A DNA stretch of 64,000 nt from Chamaecrista fasciculata (lineage: Eukaryota; Streptophyta; Magnoliopsida; Fabales; Fabaceae). The stretch is taken from contig QANZ01033114.1 of the NCBI GenBank assembly GCA_003254925.1, forward strand, positions 1 through 64,000, read 5' to 3'. Below are positions 14,701 through 24,806 of this stretch, piece after piece; the first letter of the stretch is position 1, and the number at the start of each line of letters is the position of its first letter. The notes under the pieces were generated by a model, which had not been told where the DNA came from, did not search any database, and saw only the letters and a program-made list of their open reading frames with translations. Both the position numbers and the translations under genes were made by a program.

Positions 14701-15704
14701 ATTTGCTGATGACCCCAACTAGATAGAGAAAGTACTCGTCGAGAACAATATGTAGCTCTAAACTCGTAATGTTTGAACTTAAAACAAGTCATATTCAATA
14801 GTTTGGGACCAAAATAAAACATTTTACAAACATTTAGTACCAATTTGAACATTTTAAAATATAATGGACCAAAATAAACATTAGGAACAAAAGGATACTT
14901 TAACCAATAAAGTTTGACCCCTTAAATAAACTCAGCTCAATTGTGCAAGTGAGAGTGAAGTTTAAGTAAGTAACCTTTTGGTGTATTAGAAACAGTAGTA
15001 GTAGTAGTATGTGGTGGTTGATTGAAGCCAATAATCTCCTCATTCCATCCCAAACACAATCCCAAGTAGTTGAAATTACAAGTTCCTAGAACCGACGAGC
15101 CTATGCTATACCTATACGATCCTCCTTCTCCTTCGTGCTTCCCAATCGCCAGCGAGAAATCCGTGAGTCCTCTGTAATACGGGCTACACTCGTGTCCACC
15201 CTCCGCCGCCGCCGCCTCATTCAGATCTCCGCCGTGTGGCGCCGCCGCCGCAACAGCGTGAAGCACAAGCGAGAAATCCGTTAGCCCTTTGTAGTACGGA
15301 CTTGACCCTGACGACGGCGAATTAGAAATCAGACTACTCTGATTCTGAGATAGCGATTCTTCATTATTGTTGTTGTTGATTGCGAGAGATTGGTCTGTTA
15401 AACCCTTGTAGTACGGACTAACCCATGGCTCGTCGATTAGGTCATACGACGATGGATGATTATGATGATGATGATGATGATTATTACTAGAACAACTATT
15501 GCGAACGTCGCTGGTTGATCTTCTTCTTGTTCTATTGTTGTGTTTAGCGACGATGTTGTTTGATGATGAAGGGGGTTTCGAAGAGAGGATGGTAGCGTGT
15601 GGTGTGTCAGGGAACATGAGAGATTTGGTGGAGAATTTTGGATCTGAAGACGAAACAGAGTGACGAATTGATGGTGGTGATGGTGGTGACGAAGAGGTAG
15701 GCAT
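2733..15704 (-). CDS. Plant RFC3/clamp-loader-like AAA+ ATPase with SPYYKGLTD repeats
   Basis: Twelve exons: 14975-15704, 13376-13791, 12299-12412, 11302-11334, 10657-10828, 8251-8429, 7655-7791, 5904-5999, 5226-5295, 5043-5108, 4416-4542, 2733-2815. All phases agree, giving 740 residues. Residues 1-243 are low-complexity with a His run and three S-P-Y-Y-[KR]-G-L-T-D motifs near 96, 135 and 174. An acidic stretch precedes a clamp-loader start (EWANKYQPKALAHFICH). The P-loop GPPGVGKR is near 396-403 and the Walker-B-like strand IVIYEAEKLS near 490, resembling the altered DEAD box of RFC3 rather than that of RFC2/4/5. FFCCSDESK and NNLRQAIRSLEA follow, then the collar-like C-terminus. RFC3 binds PCNA-loader partners; this long plant paralogue has an unknown role, probably nuclear. 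The introns hold many inverted-repeat elements; between them I see no other gene. Confidence 0.85.
3354..3895. mobile_element. Mutator-like inverted-repeat element with 10-bp TSD
   Basis: The ends are GGCCAAAACCCTATTTTGG and the mirror CCAAAATGGAGTTTTGGCC. Flanking 10-bp direct repeats TTACATAATA lie at 3344-3353 and 3896-3905. It is non-coding and sits in the last intron of the RFC-like gene. The interior carries ATCATATCTCTCTCGTTTC-like sequence shared with other copies in the window, for example near 27680. Confidence 0.85.
4594..4966. mobile_element. Mutator-like inverted-repeat element with 10-bp TSD
   Basis: It starts GGCGAAAGTATTAATTTCGTC and ends with the mirror AATTAGTACTTTCGCC. Perfect 10-bp direct repeats TTTAATTATC flank it at 4584-4593 and 4967-4976. 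It lies in intron 10 of the RFC-like gene, only about 50 bp from the start of exon 11. Confidence 0.87.
5425..5757. mobile_element. Inverted-repeat element in an RFC-like intron
   Basis: The left arm (gcaagtacttttggtatc, gtcatttttagttgtactcc) is mirrored on the right (ggtacaattgacc, ccaatagtatttttgc). It is the same structural class as its neighbours, but the ends are ragged and no clean target duplication is visible. It is non-coding. Confidence 0.55.
6215..6562. mobile_element. Mutator-like inverted-repeat element with 9-bp TSD
   Basis: The ends GGTTAAAGTTTAAATTTGG and CCAAATTTATACTTTAACC are inverted copies. The 9-bp direct repeats TAAAATAAA at 6206-6214 and 6563-6571 are perfect. The interior carries the 'tttggtctcatatcttt' wording that recurs near 17090, 40740, 57240 and 62580, so these five loci are probably one family. 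Confidence 0.85.
7010..7530. repeat. GTGTCCGACAC inverted-repeat element with inner insertion
   Basis: The left arm (ctatgaagtatggacac, then cttgccgtgtccgacac) and right arm (cgtgtccgtgtctg) match those of elements at 47550 and 60030. The right part is split near 7285 by a segment rich in CTGACGGAA and ATTCCGTCA. A segment of about 45 bp (tataaccagtgcaatctcgt onward) is repeated directly at about 7286 and 7374. Confidence 0.55.
7621..7646. repeat. (TTAA)n microsatellite
   Basis: Six to seven tandem TTAA units lie beside exon 7 of the RFC-like gene, inside the intron. A single N at 7825, just past that exon, sits in a (TA)n run and probably marks a collapsed assembly gap. Confidence 0.8.
8875..9465. 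repeat. Diverged inverted-repeat element
   Basis: The left arm starts GGGTAAATTACTCATAAGATCCC. The right arm, read in reverse, begins GGGTATATTAACAGAAGGTCC, and both arms share the tggttctctgtccaaaatttaacag segment in mirrored form. It looks like an old copy of the Mutator-like class; its target duplication has decayed. It lies in an intron of the RFC-like gene. The intron DNA at 9466-10154 beyond it shows nothing recognisable. Confidence 0.55.
10164..10593. mobile_element. Near-perfect palindromic Mutator-like element, 9-bp TSD
   Basis: The arms, about 190 bp each, begin GGGTAAATTACACTTTGGTACC and end with its mirror (GGTACCAAAGTGTAATTCACCC); they leave only a short centre, so the whole element could fold into a hairpin. 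Perfect 9-bp direct repeats TATTTTAAA lie at 10155-10163 and 10594-10602. Degraded relatives lie at 1030, 27355 and 61140-61640. It is non-coding and sits in an intron just 64 bp from exon 5 of the RFC-like gene. Confidence 0.9.
10880..11060. repeat. Half copy of GGTCAAAG...GTCCTAAA element
   Basis: The left arm aggtcaaagcatcattttag, then tttcattttgatc and catatttctctcgttt, matches 13862, 14333 and 24269. No right arm follows, so it is truncated. The intron DNA at 11400-12290 beyond it contains no gene that I can see. Confidence 0.5.
13862..14318. mobile_element. Inverted-repeat element with GA-rich cargo
   Basis: The left arm (aggtcaaaggatcattttg) is answered on the right by 'gagaccaaaatagaacttt' and 'aagactttggcct'. 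The centre at 14015-14240 carries a purine-rich piece (gaagaaggagggcgagggcg) followed by a tail, ttacgttttaatcctattat, that also occurs at 23880 and 46835. It lies in intron 1 of the RFC-like gene. Confidence 0.6.
14333..14905. mobile_element. Inverted-repeat element with imperfect TSD
   Basis: The ends are GGCCAAAGGGTCATTTTGGTCC and the mirror ACTTTAACC. The flanks AATAATGTT (14324-14332) and AATAAAGTT (14906-14914) match at seven of nine bases, so this looks like an older Mutator-like insertion. It lies directly beside the element at 13862 and close to exon 1 of the RFC-like gene. Confidence 0.65.
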
Positions 15705-15802
15705 TGCAGAAATGACTAATAAGAGATGTGTATTAATTTATGGGAACCAACACTTTGAATTGGTTAAGAGGATGGTTATAGGTAAAATTAGGGTAGAATA
15801 AT

Positions 15803-16609
15803 GACCAAACCTCAAATTAGTCCGTTAAACTGGTCTTATATTTCATTTCTTTCATATTTTTTTTATATGTTTTTATAATTTTTCAATTTGGTCTAAAAAA
15901 ATATTGAATGTGGTTATATCTCTCGTTTCAACTTCACAAGCGACAAATCCAGAGTTACGGGTTTCTTTTGACGAATATTTTGAGATCTTTAACAAATAAG
16001 ATTTGATCGAGTCTCGAAAATGGGTAACTCGTTTCACAGTTAAATAAGTGAAATTAGTCATATTTATCTCGTTTTAAGTCTGGATATGACGATTTCGAAA
16101 CTATATGTTAATTCTTGAAGAGCTCCTTCTCAGCCAAGATGTGATTCATTAGCATACGAAGTAAAATTGTATCTTGAAAATTGGTTTGGGACCAATTTAA
16201 AAAATGTAAGATTAATCTTGAAAATGAGGTCACCAGGGAGGAGATTGGTGTGGCACCTATCATTGAGAAATTGGTCGAAAAACGTCTTAGGTGATACGGG
16301 CATGTGCAAAGAAGACCTTTAAAGGCCCCAGTTCCCATAGTTGATCAAATAGTAGAAAATCCTATAATCCGGCGAAGGGAAAGACCTAAGAAAACTATTC
16401 AAGAAACTACCCGGAAAGATCTATCCATCAATAACCTTATGGTTGACATGTGTAAGGATAGAACACGTTGGCGTCAGTTGATCCATATAGTCAACCCTAC
16501 TTAGTGGGAAAAGGCTTTGGTTGTTGATGTAATCTGAAATAAATGAAACATAAAAGGGATCAATTTGAAACCCACCCGTTATATAAGGGACCAATTTGAG
16601 GTTTTGACC
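15803..16609. mobile_element. Inverted-repeat element containing a LINE fragment
   Basis: The left end gaccaaacctcaaattagtcc mirrors the right end (ggaccaatttgaggttttgacc). The flanks GTAGAATAAT (15793-15802) and GCACAATAAT (16610-16619) match at eight of ten bases, a worn target duplication. The element is longer than its relatives because LINE sequence occupies about 16208-16520. It sits about 100 bp upstream of the RFC-like start codon. Confidence 0.65.
16208..16505 (+). mobile_element. LINE reverse-transcriptase ORF2 C-terminal fragment
   Basis: The forward-strand translation reads EEIGVAPIIEKLVEKRLR, a stop, then YGHVQRRPLKAPVP, RRRERPKKTIQETTRKDL and DRTRWRQLIHIVNPT. This is the typical tail of plant LINE ORF2 (the RLRWFGHVxRRP...GRPKKTW...DRxxWR pattern). 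The tryptophan of RLRW is replaced by an in-frame TGA. No catalytic reverse-transcriptase part is present, so it is a dead fragment, lying within the inverted-repeat element around it. Confidence 0.85.
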
Positions 16610-18605
16610 GCACAATAATTAATTGAGGATTGCGTGGGAGTGTGGAATCGATGTGGAAGAGAAGAAATTAACATATTAGCGAAGGTTGCTATGTAAATCG
16701 ATGAGAATGAGGGAACAAAACACGATATGAACGAGGATGCAACACCCTATCATGATCAATCTTGACTTTGGGCCAGCAAATTGTAATAATATTCAATCTT
16801 TCCTGTCAAAATCTGTACCACTACAGGCTATATCCAATTGTGTCCTTTTTAGCTTTAAAAGTTTTCATAAGAATCCTTTATATTTGTTTGCTGTGAAATT
16901 AATTTTGTTCCGAGGTTAAAGAGTGTGTGTGTGTCTTTCCTCCTCAAGTATTTTTCTCTATTAAGGTTGAAATGTTTTAGACTCTCAATTATCACACTCA
17001 AGCATATATAATAGGTTGGGGGAACTATGTCGGCTCTATGAAGTTCAGATTTTTCTCTAGTACAATTATTTTTTTGGTCAAAATGTATTTTTGGTCTCAT
17101 CTTTTGATGAGATTGCAGATTTAGTCTTATATCTTTTGGTCGAATTTTAGAATTGGTTTCATATATTTGTAAAAAATTTCACATTGTAAGACTAACGGTG
17201 AAACTTTTTACAAAGATAAAGGATCAAATCTGCAATAAAAAAGATATGAGACTAATTTTACCCCTAACCAAAAGATATGAGACCAAAAATACAATAAAAA
17301 TTTATAGAAAATCAAATTGAGGCATGAACAAAGATGAGACTAAAAGTGCACATTGATCATTATTATTTAAAAAAAAAATTAAGAAAAAAAAAGTGTAAAG
17401 AATTAAAAAAACTTTAGATGAACTTAGAAGATTTTTCAAATTAGTGCTACAAGCTTTGTCTTATAATCATATTTGGAGCTTCACACTATTCTCTTTGCTC
17501 ATTCTCCTCCTGTTTATCCTCCTTCTAGCTTCCCCTTCTTTTGAGAATGTATTAGTTATGTCTTTTTGGTTGATTTTACAACTCATTTTTTATGTCTACA
17601 AGAGAAGATTATATATATCTTTAAGTTTCCATATGTACTTTTTGTTGTAATTTGGTTTAGAGTTGTATTCTTTTAGTTATAGGTCAGGTTATAGAAATAT
17701 TATTGGCCAAAAAAAAAGTTATAGAAATATTAATTTCTGTAACCTTTGTGTATTACTTGAATGTAAATTTTCTCCTTTTTGATTCTGATTTATGAAAATA
17801 TATATTTATGAAAAAAGTTTGTTTTTCCTACACATTTTTCTTCTATTATGAAGTGGAAATTTGTCTAGATTGAGATGTTTAAAACTTAAAATTCCACTAT
17901 TGTAATCTTGATTAGTCTCTAACCAATTTCCTTCGACAGAATAAACCAAGTTAGTCTGATTTATCCAGCTATGTATACCCCTGCAGCATATTAATTTTGT
18001 TTTTTTTTTTTTTTTATATCTATAACTAAGAATACTACTAATAAATAGCAAATCATTAAACCACCCATTGATCCATCAAAACTACGTTAAGGTTTCCCCT
18101 AACATTTTTTTTTTATTTAAAAGCTTTCTATATTACATTATAAGAAAAGGGGGAAAAAAAACTATCAAATAATCCTTGGACAGTGATTGTAGAAAAGTAC
18201 TGGTGTTACAACTTACAAAACTGGTCAAATAGACTAGGTGATTTTAAAGAAGATGCTCATAAACAGAGAATGATGAAACTGTGGCCGCGACTATTTATAT
18301 AGTACAGAAAACTTTCCCACCATTAATCTTTTTTTCTTTTGGTCCAATTCCCCCAGTTCCCACCATTAATCAAATATCAAAACTTTGAGTCGTTGACCAG
18401 CATGTGAAGAGATCTAACTATTGGAAAGACAAACACAGGTCCATTAATATTTTTTTTTGCTACCATGTGATCTTATATGCAGTGAACATCACAAAGGAAC
18501 ACCACAACTTTGAAACGCATCCCTCTGCCCTTTGAGAAAACAAACCCCTTTATCATTTTCCTGGTTAATAAAAATTCCAAAAAGCTCAACTTCAAAGTTC
18601 AAACC
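16610..18605. other. Intergenic DNA with one repeat, no gene
   Basis: Apart from an inverted-repeat copy at about 17078-17365 (ends ggtcaaaatgtatttttgg and ccaaaaatacaataaaaat, with TTTTGGTCTCAT wording), nothing here looks functional. An open frame at 17444-17650 encodes a hydrophobic string from T-rich DNA and is judged spurious. The A/T runs at 18000 and 18100 are simple sequence. Confidence 0.55.
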
Positions 18606-19019
18606 TGTTGGACCTAAGTCTAATATTGAATGTGTAAAATAAGTCCACATTGCCTACACAAAAGAGATATGAGGGTTGAGGTTATTTTTGTTATATTATT
18701 TTATTTATTATTATAATTAATAAATATTTTATTGATTATTATAATTAAATAAATATTTTGTTAGACCTTATATATATACATGAGAACCCTAGTTTCTATA
18801 TGGATAAGCAGCCTCTCTCTTTTTGTGTCAGAGCCTCTTAGNTTTGTATCAGAGTCTCTAAAATTACTTTTGCTATTCTGTATCCCTCTTTGTGTGACAT
18901 TGAGGAAGATTTCGTTTAATCCTGTGAGTGCCGGTTTCTAATCAGTGGGATACCGGAATATCTCTTCAGGACAGTGTCCTAGAGACGCGACTCGAAATTA
19001 TCCTGAGAAATCCCCAACA
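18606..19019 (+). mobile_element. Copia-like LTR (fossil)
   Basis: This 414-bp segment starts TGTTGGACCTAAG and ends CCCCAACA. It has a TATA-rich start region (tatatatatacatgagaacc) and a short R/U5-like part. What follows is a PGIP gene fragment rather than a normal primer-binding site, so it may be a solo or rearranged LTR. Copia coding relics follow from about 20040, but a second LTR is not visible. The element is broken. One N lies at 18842. Confidence 0.6.
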
Positions 19020-19119
19020 ATCTGAAGAGATAAAAAATCCTTTCTTCACCAAACCCTCCCCTAATTCAATCGCAGCCTTCATCGTCTCTTCAACACTATG
19101 ATGAGCCGAATCAATAATC

Positions 19120-19521
19120 CCTAATTCCACCGCCTTTCGGATCCTTCAATACCTCCCCTGATTTGTATTTATCTCACAACCAGCTTTCGGGAAAGATTCC
19201 AGCGTCCCTCGCCAACACAAACCCCAACCGGATCGAGTTGCAAAGGAACAAGCTGGTGGGAGACGCGTCCATGCTTTTCGGGTCGAACAAAACGACGCAG
19301 ATGGTGGACGTTTCGAGGAACATGCTGGCGTTTGACGTCGCCAAAGTGGACTTCCCCATTAGCTTGATATCGTTGGATATGAATCACAACATGATCTACG
19401 GCCAGCTTCCGGAGGGGTTGAAAGCGGTGGATTTTTTCAGTCCTTAAATGTCAGCTATAATAGGATGTGTGGTCAGATTCCTCAGGGTGGCAGGTTGCAG
19501 AGAAAATTGCTTGATTCATAA
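19120..19521 (+). pseudogene. Polygalacturonase-inhibiting protein (PGIP) fragment
   Basis: The translation begins FGSFNTSPDLYLSHNQ and continues LSGKIPASLANTNPNRIEL, MLFGSNKTTQMVDVSRN, LISLDMNHNMIYGQLPEGL and, after a frame change near 19432-19445, LNVSYNRMCGQIPQGG with a stop at 19519-19521. This is the last third of a PGIP, an extracellular leucine-rich-repeat protein that blocks fungal polygalacturonases. The signal peptide, first repeats and the C-terminal cysteines are missing. GC content is above that of its surroundings, as expected for transplanted coding sequence. It sits between a Copia LTR and Copia coding relics. Confidence 0.85.
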
Positions 19522-20039
19522 GAAGTGAAAATGGAGCCAAGGAAGCAGCAGCAAAAAACGCCGTTAGTGTTAGCTAAGATTTCGCCTCAACAGCTTCAAA
19601 ACACCATTTTTTATTCAAATCGAAGGTGAGTGGAAAGCAAAACACATGGAGGTAATTAATTAAGGCATGTGGCGGTGAATGAGAGCCAACAAGGTGAAGC
19701 TTTTTGGTAATTAATTAAGGCATGTGGCGGTGAATGAGAGCCAACAAGGTGAAGCTTTTTGATGGATTAAATATATCTTAATTGATAGAGGTACTCAAGA
19801 GGTATGTTTAATTTGACAGCAAATTTAATATTGTGTGATTGGTATGATAGCTTTTGATGGCTTAAATTTAATATTAATAGTTAATAATTAAATTGAGAGT
19901 CATGATATACCAGAGTAGTGGAAAGGTATGTTTGATATTAGATTTAATATTATGGTTGAAGGTGTATGTTTCATTTATTTTACGATAAAAATTGTGGGCA
20001 ATCTGATTATAAATTTATTGAGTTTAATCCCAATATTAT

Positions 20040-21815
20040 ATGAAATATAATTGTTTCATGTGTGATATATTAGAACATCATAAATTGCAATATTTAACGA
20101 GAGCTCGAGAAAATTATCAAAAGTGTGATAATCCTCTTAAATCAACTAAAAATTTGGTTTATAGAGATGATAACAATAATAATAAAATTATTATTGCAAT
20201 GCTCTCTAATTTTTCAGTCATATATGATATGAAAAATGGGTGATAGATTGTGGTGCTACAAGGCACATTTGTTCTACTAAAGAACTGCATTCCTCCTTTG
20301 AAAAGAAGGGGATGATAAAATCTATCTTGTTGATTCCGGAACTACAAAGGTTCTAGAAAAAGTTGTGATTAAGCTCACAACGGGAAAGAGTTTGCAACTA
20401 AATGATGTTCTGTATATATCTATTGTGTGAGCAAATTTATTTTCTGTTGCTCTGTTATTGAAAATTGGGATTAAGCAAATTCATTTGGTTATTTGTTTGT
20501 TATATTCTTTTATTTTTATCATAGAATGAATTAACATTACAGATGAGTTTGTACCTGTCATTTATGGTTTTTGGCAAGTTCATTTTTAATGTGGAAAAAT
20601 TGCATCCTATAAATTATTTATTTTGAAAGAATTGATGAGTGTTTTGGTGGTTATAATAATTTGTGGGGTGAAGCTTTGTTATATGTTTGTTTTCTACAAA
20701 ATAGAATTCTTCTTAGGAAGACTAGTAAGACACCTTATGAGTTAATTAAAGGTTTTGTGCCTAATTTAAAGTATTTGAAAGTGTGGGGGTGTCTTATTAA
20801 AGTTTTATTACCTATTTTTAAAAGAGAAAATTGGGTTCTAAAACTACTGATTGTGTTTTTATTGGTTATGCTCAAAATGGTGCTGCATATAGATAAGACA
20901 CCTTATTAAATGGATGTGAAAACTGTTTTATCTAAATGGTGATTTAGATGAAGAAAACTTTTATGATACAACCTGAAGGGTGTAGTATTGCTGGTCAAGA
21001 GAATAAAATATGTAAATTAGTGAAGTTATTGTATGGTTTAAAACAAGAACCCAAACAATGACATGAAAAATTTGATAAAGTTTTGCTAAGTGGTAATTTC
21101 TCTTCTGTTGAAGTTGAAAGATGTGTTTACAATAAAGTTGTAAATGATGATTGTGTTATTATATGCTTGTACGTGGATGACATGCTAATTTGTGGTACAA
21201 GTATGTGTATTATACTTGAAATAAAATCTTTACTTGCTTCTAATTTTGATATGAAAGATATGGGTGAAGCAAAACTGTTTTTTGGTGTTAAAATCATAAG
21301 GAATGAAAATTGTATCTTACTTTCTCAAGAACTTTATATTGAGACGATTCTGAGAAAGTTTGAACAATATGATAGATCTCCTGTGAGTACTCCTTATGAT
21401 TCTAGTGTGCAATTAAAGAAAAATAGAGGAGATCTTGTGGCTCAATCTAAATATGCACAGATTATTGAGAGTCTGTTGTATTTAATGAATTATACCAGGC
21501 CTGACATAGCTTATGCTGTGTGTAGATTGAGCAGATATACTCAATTGTCCAAACAATGAATGTTGGAGGCCTTGGTAAAATTAAAATATTTGAGAGGTGC
21601 CATAAACTATGGTATACTATATAGTGGATTTCCCGCTGTATTAGAAGGATACAGTGATGTTAATTGAATTTCAAATTCAGATGAGACAAAATTCACTAAT
21701 GGCTTTGTGTTTATGTTTGGTGGTGGTGTTGTCACATGGATGTCAGCCAAGCAAAGCTTTATAACTAAATCCTTAAGGGATTTTGAGTTTGTTGCTTTGG
21801 AGTTGGCTGGAACTN
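20040..21815 (+). mobile_element. Copia internal region (fossil)
   Basis: Recognisable parts, in order, are a protease-proximal piece, an integrase C-terminal piece (SKTPYELIKG, LKVWGCL), a reverse-transcriptase piece with LYGLKQEPKQW and the YVDD box at about 21168-21185, and an RNase H piece (TRPDIAYAVCRLSRY, then VVTWMSAKQSFI). The order gag-protease-integrase-RT-RNase H assigns it to Copia. The element is old, with several breaks, and large parts are missing. It ends abruptly at an N at 21815, so its 3' end may be lost in an assembly gap. Confidence 0.85.
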
Positions 21816-22436
21816 TGGCTTTTTTTAGTACATATATTCTTTTAATAATTTATATCGTCACGTCATTTGAATACTAATAGTGATATATCGATATGGATTG
21901 AATTGTCGTCATTATGAAACTATAAGGACTAAATTACATGTAATTACAGTATAGAGACCAAATTATAATTTCAATAAAATTAAAGGTATCAAATGTTTAA
22001 TTTAACCTTGATTAAATTTTAAACTTGAATAAATTCGTTGTATTTACTTGGGATATATTATAAAGTGAATATATTTATAGATAATCGTCTATATTTAATA
22101 AACTTGAAAATCAACTCAAAAGATAACCAAAATTATTTTATAAGTATAAGAAATATGTACATATATTTGTAAAAAATAATATGTCGCACCCTGATTAGTT
22201 TAACATGTAAAAATAAAAGTACAATATTAACATAATTTTGTTACCTTTTAATTATAAAAATTGTTAAATTTATATATAATATTTTATATGAGATAAACTT
22301 AAATCTCACCCGTGGAAATTCAGGGGGTTAAAACTAGTTAGTTTGAAAACACACACATTCGAATCTATTTGCTGATTTTTTTTTCTGGCCAAAAATTTAT
22401 TTGCTGAATTTAAATTTGAAGTATTAGATAATTAAA
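21816..22436. other. AT-rich intergenic DNA, nothing recognised
   Basis: It starts right after an N and shows no open frame with a recognisable product, no clear repeat ends and no RNA gene. Confidence 0.5.
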
Positions 22437-24253
22437 GGCCAAAATGCACAAATACCCCTTGAGTTTTAGGTCAGGTGCACATAACACTCCTGAGTTTTAA
22501 AATTGTGTAAAGAGTACCCCTGAGTTTTTAATTTTGAGCAATTAACACCCTTCTGTTAACTTGCCATCTAAATTCACCGTCAAGTGTCACCTCAACACAT
22601 TTTGAAAAGACCAAAATTCTATTTTGGTCCCTCAAGTTTGTTCAAAGTTTTGATTTAGTCCCTCAAAATTTCAAAAAATTATACCATTAGTCCCTAACCT
22701 GTTTCCATCCACTTGAAAAGGAGAAAAAAATTGATCTTCATTCCCCAAAAGTGTTAAATTCTTACATTAAAATTCTTTTACTTTTATGATAGGATCAAAA
22801 TGTAAGAAAAATAAACAAATGAAGGTTTTAGCGGATTTCACACAAAAATAAAAAAATTAAAACAAAAGAAAAAGAGGTAAAGTACTATTTGGTCCCTCCT
22901 TTTTCACACTTTGAACTATTTGGTCTTTGCATTTTTGAAATAGACTATTTGGTCCCTCCTTTTTCACACTTTGATACTATTTGGTCCCTCATTAATCACA
23001 AGTGTCAACTCGTTAGTCCCTCTAACCTATATCCGTTACTAATAGTGATGACTTAGCCGTTAAATACTTACATGACACTGTTAAATGCCACTTTGTCATC
23101 CTAATCACCAAAATAAACCGAACCGGGCCAAAATTAAAAATTGAGATATACCCATTTGCAACTAAAAATGGAGCCACCAAGATATCTCCATCACATTTTA
23201 ATACAAATGGGTCTGGCTCAATTTTTAATTTTGGCCCGGTTCAGTTTATTCTGGTGACTAGGATGACAAAGTGGCATATAACAGTGTCATGTAAACATTT
23301 AACGGTCAAGTCATCACTGTTAGTAACAGATATAGGCTAGAGGGACTAACAAGTTGACATTTATGATTAATGAGGGACCAAATAGTCTATTTCAAAAATG
23401 CAGGGACCAAATAGTATCAAAGTGTGAAAAAAGAGAGACCAAATAGTCTATTTCAAAAATACAATGACCAAATAGTACTTTACCTCAAAGAAAAATACAG
23501 CCACGCCTCTTCTTCTTCCTCTTGGTGTCCTCTTCCACCGTCAACAAACATCATATACCTAATCGGATCATGCTCTCAGATCCCATTCGAACAATCCACA
23601 AAATCACACAGTTTCGCATAACCTCTATAACTCGTCCAATTCCCGGCGCTGCTGTTATCACACTTCGATCTTCTCGCTCGCTGAACCAAATTGGGCGGAT
23701 GAAACGACGTCGGATAAGGCACGGCATGATTGTTGAATCTCGCCGGCGGCCGTCGTGGCCGTCAAGGTTTGGAAGAAGAAGAAAGCTAAGAAGAGGCGTA
23801 AATGTGTTTTTCTTTTGTTTTATTTTTTTTTTATTTTGGTGTAAAATCTGCTAAAACTTTCATTTGTTTATTTTTCTTACATTTTGATCCTATCATAAAA
23901 GTAAAAGAATTTTAATGTAAAAAATTAAAACATTTGGGGGATGAAAACAATTTTTTCTCTTTTTCTTTAACTGAAAAAGCGGATGGAAATCGGTCCGGGA
24001 ATAATGGTATAACTTTTTAGAAATTTGAGGGACTAAAACAAAACTTTGAACAAACTTGAGGGACCAAAATAAAATTTTGACCTTTTCAAAATGTGTTGAG
24101 GTGTCACTTAACCGTGAATTTGGATGAAGTTAATAGAAGGGTGTTAATTGCTCAAAATTAAAAACTCAGGGGGTACTATTTGCACAATATTAAAACTCAG
24201 GGGTGCTATGTGCACATGACCTAAAACTCAGGGGGTGTTTGTGCATTTTGGCC
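22437..24253. mobile_element. Long-TIR (about 430 bp) element with captured gene-like cargo
   Basis: The ends GGCCAAAATGCACAAATACCC and the mirror (gggtgtttgtgcattttggcc) begin terminal inverted repeats that can be followed for about 430 bp each (22437-22865 and about 23820-24253). The centre, about 23490-23800, is a GC-rich coding-like piece unlike its surroundings (cgccggcggccgtcgtggcc) whose parent gene I cannot name. This is the layout of a Pack-MULE. No clear target duplication is seen. A second element is nested inside it. Confidence 0.7.
22874..23486. mobile_element. Nested Mutator-like element with perfect 9-bp TSD
   Basis: The ends GAGGTAAAGTACTATTTGGTCC and the mirror (GGACC...AAATAGTACTTTACCTC) are flanked by perfect 9-bp direct repeats AAAGAAAAA at 22865-22873 and 23487-23495. 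It inserted into the larger element at 22437-24253 and is therefore younger than it. The centre is itself palindromic (AATTTTGGCCCGGTTC and its mirror). Confidence 0.88.
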
Positions 24254-24268
24254 TTTTTATTTTATCAA

Positions 24269-24779
24269 GGTCAAAGGTCATTTTTGTCCTAAATGTATAT
24301 CCTATTGTTTATTTTGGTCCTTTATGTTTCAAAATATTCAAATTAATCCTAAATGTTGACAAAATGTTTCATTTTGGTCCCAAACTATTAAATTTAATAA
24401 TATTTCTCTCGTCTCTCATTTCAAGTTCAAAAGATTTGTTAAGAATAACTCGTAGCTCTAAATTCATGGAATTTGAATTTGAAACAAGAGAAATATAATC
24501 AATTTTGCTTGTTGACCGTGAAACGAGTGGTTTACTTTTAGGACTGATTTGACCTCGTTTGGTGACGGCCCCAACTAAATAGAGAAAGTACACTTTGAGA
24601 ACATAGCTCTGATCTCATCACATTCGAATTTTAAATGGGAGAAATATGACTATATTCAATAGTTTGAGACCAAAATAAAACAATTTGCTAACATTTAGAA
24701 CCAATTTAAACATTTTAAAACGTAAATGACCAAAATAAACATTAGGGCATACATTTAGGACCAAAATGACTCTTTAACC
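24269..24779. mobile_element. Inverted-repeat element with 13-bp flanking direct repeats
   Basis: It starts GGTCAAAGGTCATTTTTGTCC and ends ggaccaaaatgactctttaacc. TTTATTTTATCAA is present on both sides (24256-24268 and 24780-24792); at 13 bp it is longer than a usual Mutator-like duplication, perhaps through chance extension. It lies 15 bp from the previous element and ends 27 bp from the stop codon of receptor kinase A, so it may fall in that gene's 3' UTR. Confidence 0.75.
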
Positions 24780-24806
24780 TTTATTTTATCAATGGAAAGT
24801 ATTACA

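Noticed and set aside
17444-17650. Hydrophobic open frame of 68 residues
   Set aside because: It arises from T-rich DNA, lacks any recognisable motif and lies in repeat-rich intergenic sequence.
23424-23854. Open frames in the centre of the long-TIR element
   Set aside because: The arginine-rich reading is probably the wrong strand or frame of a captured piece; no protein family could be recognised, so it is described as cargo only.
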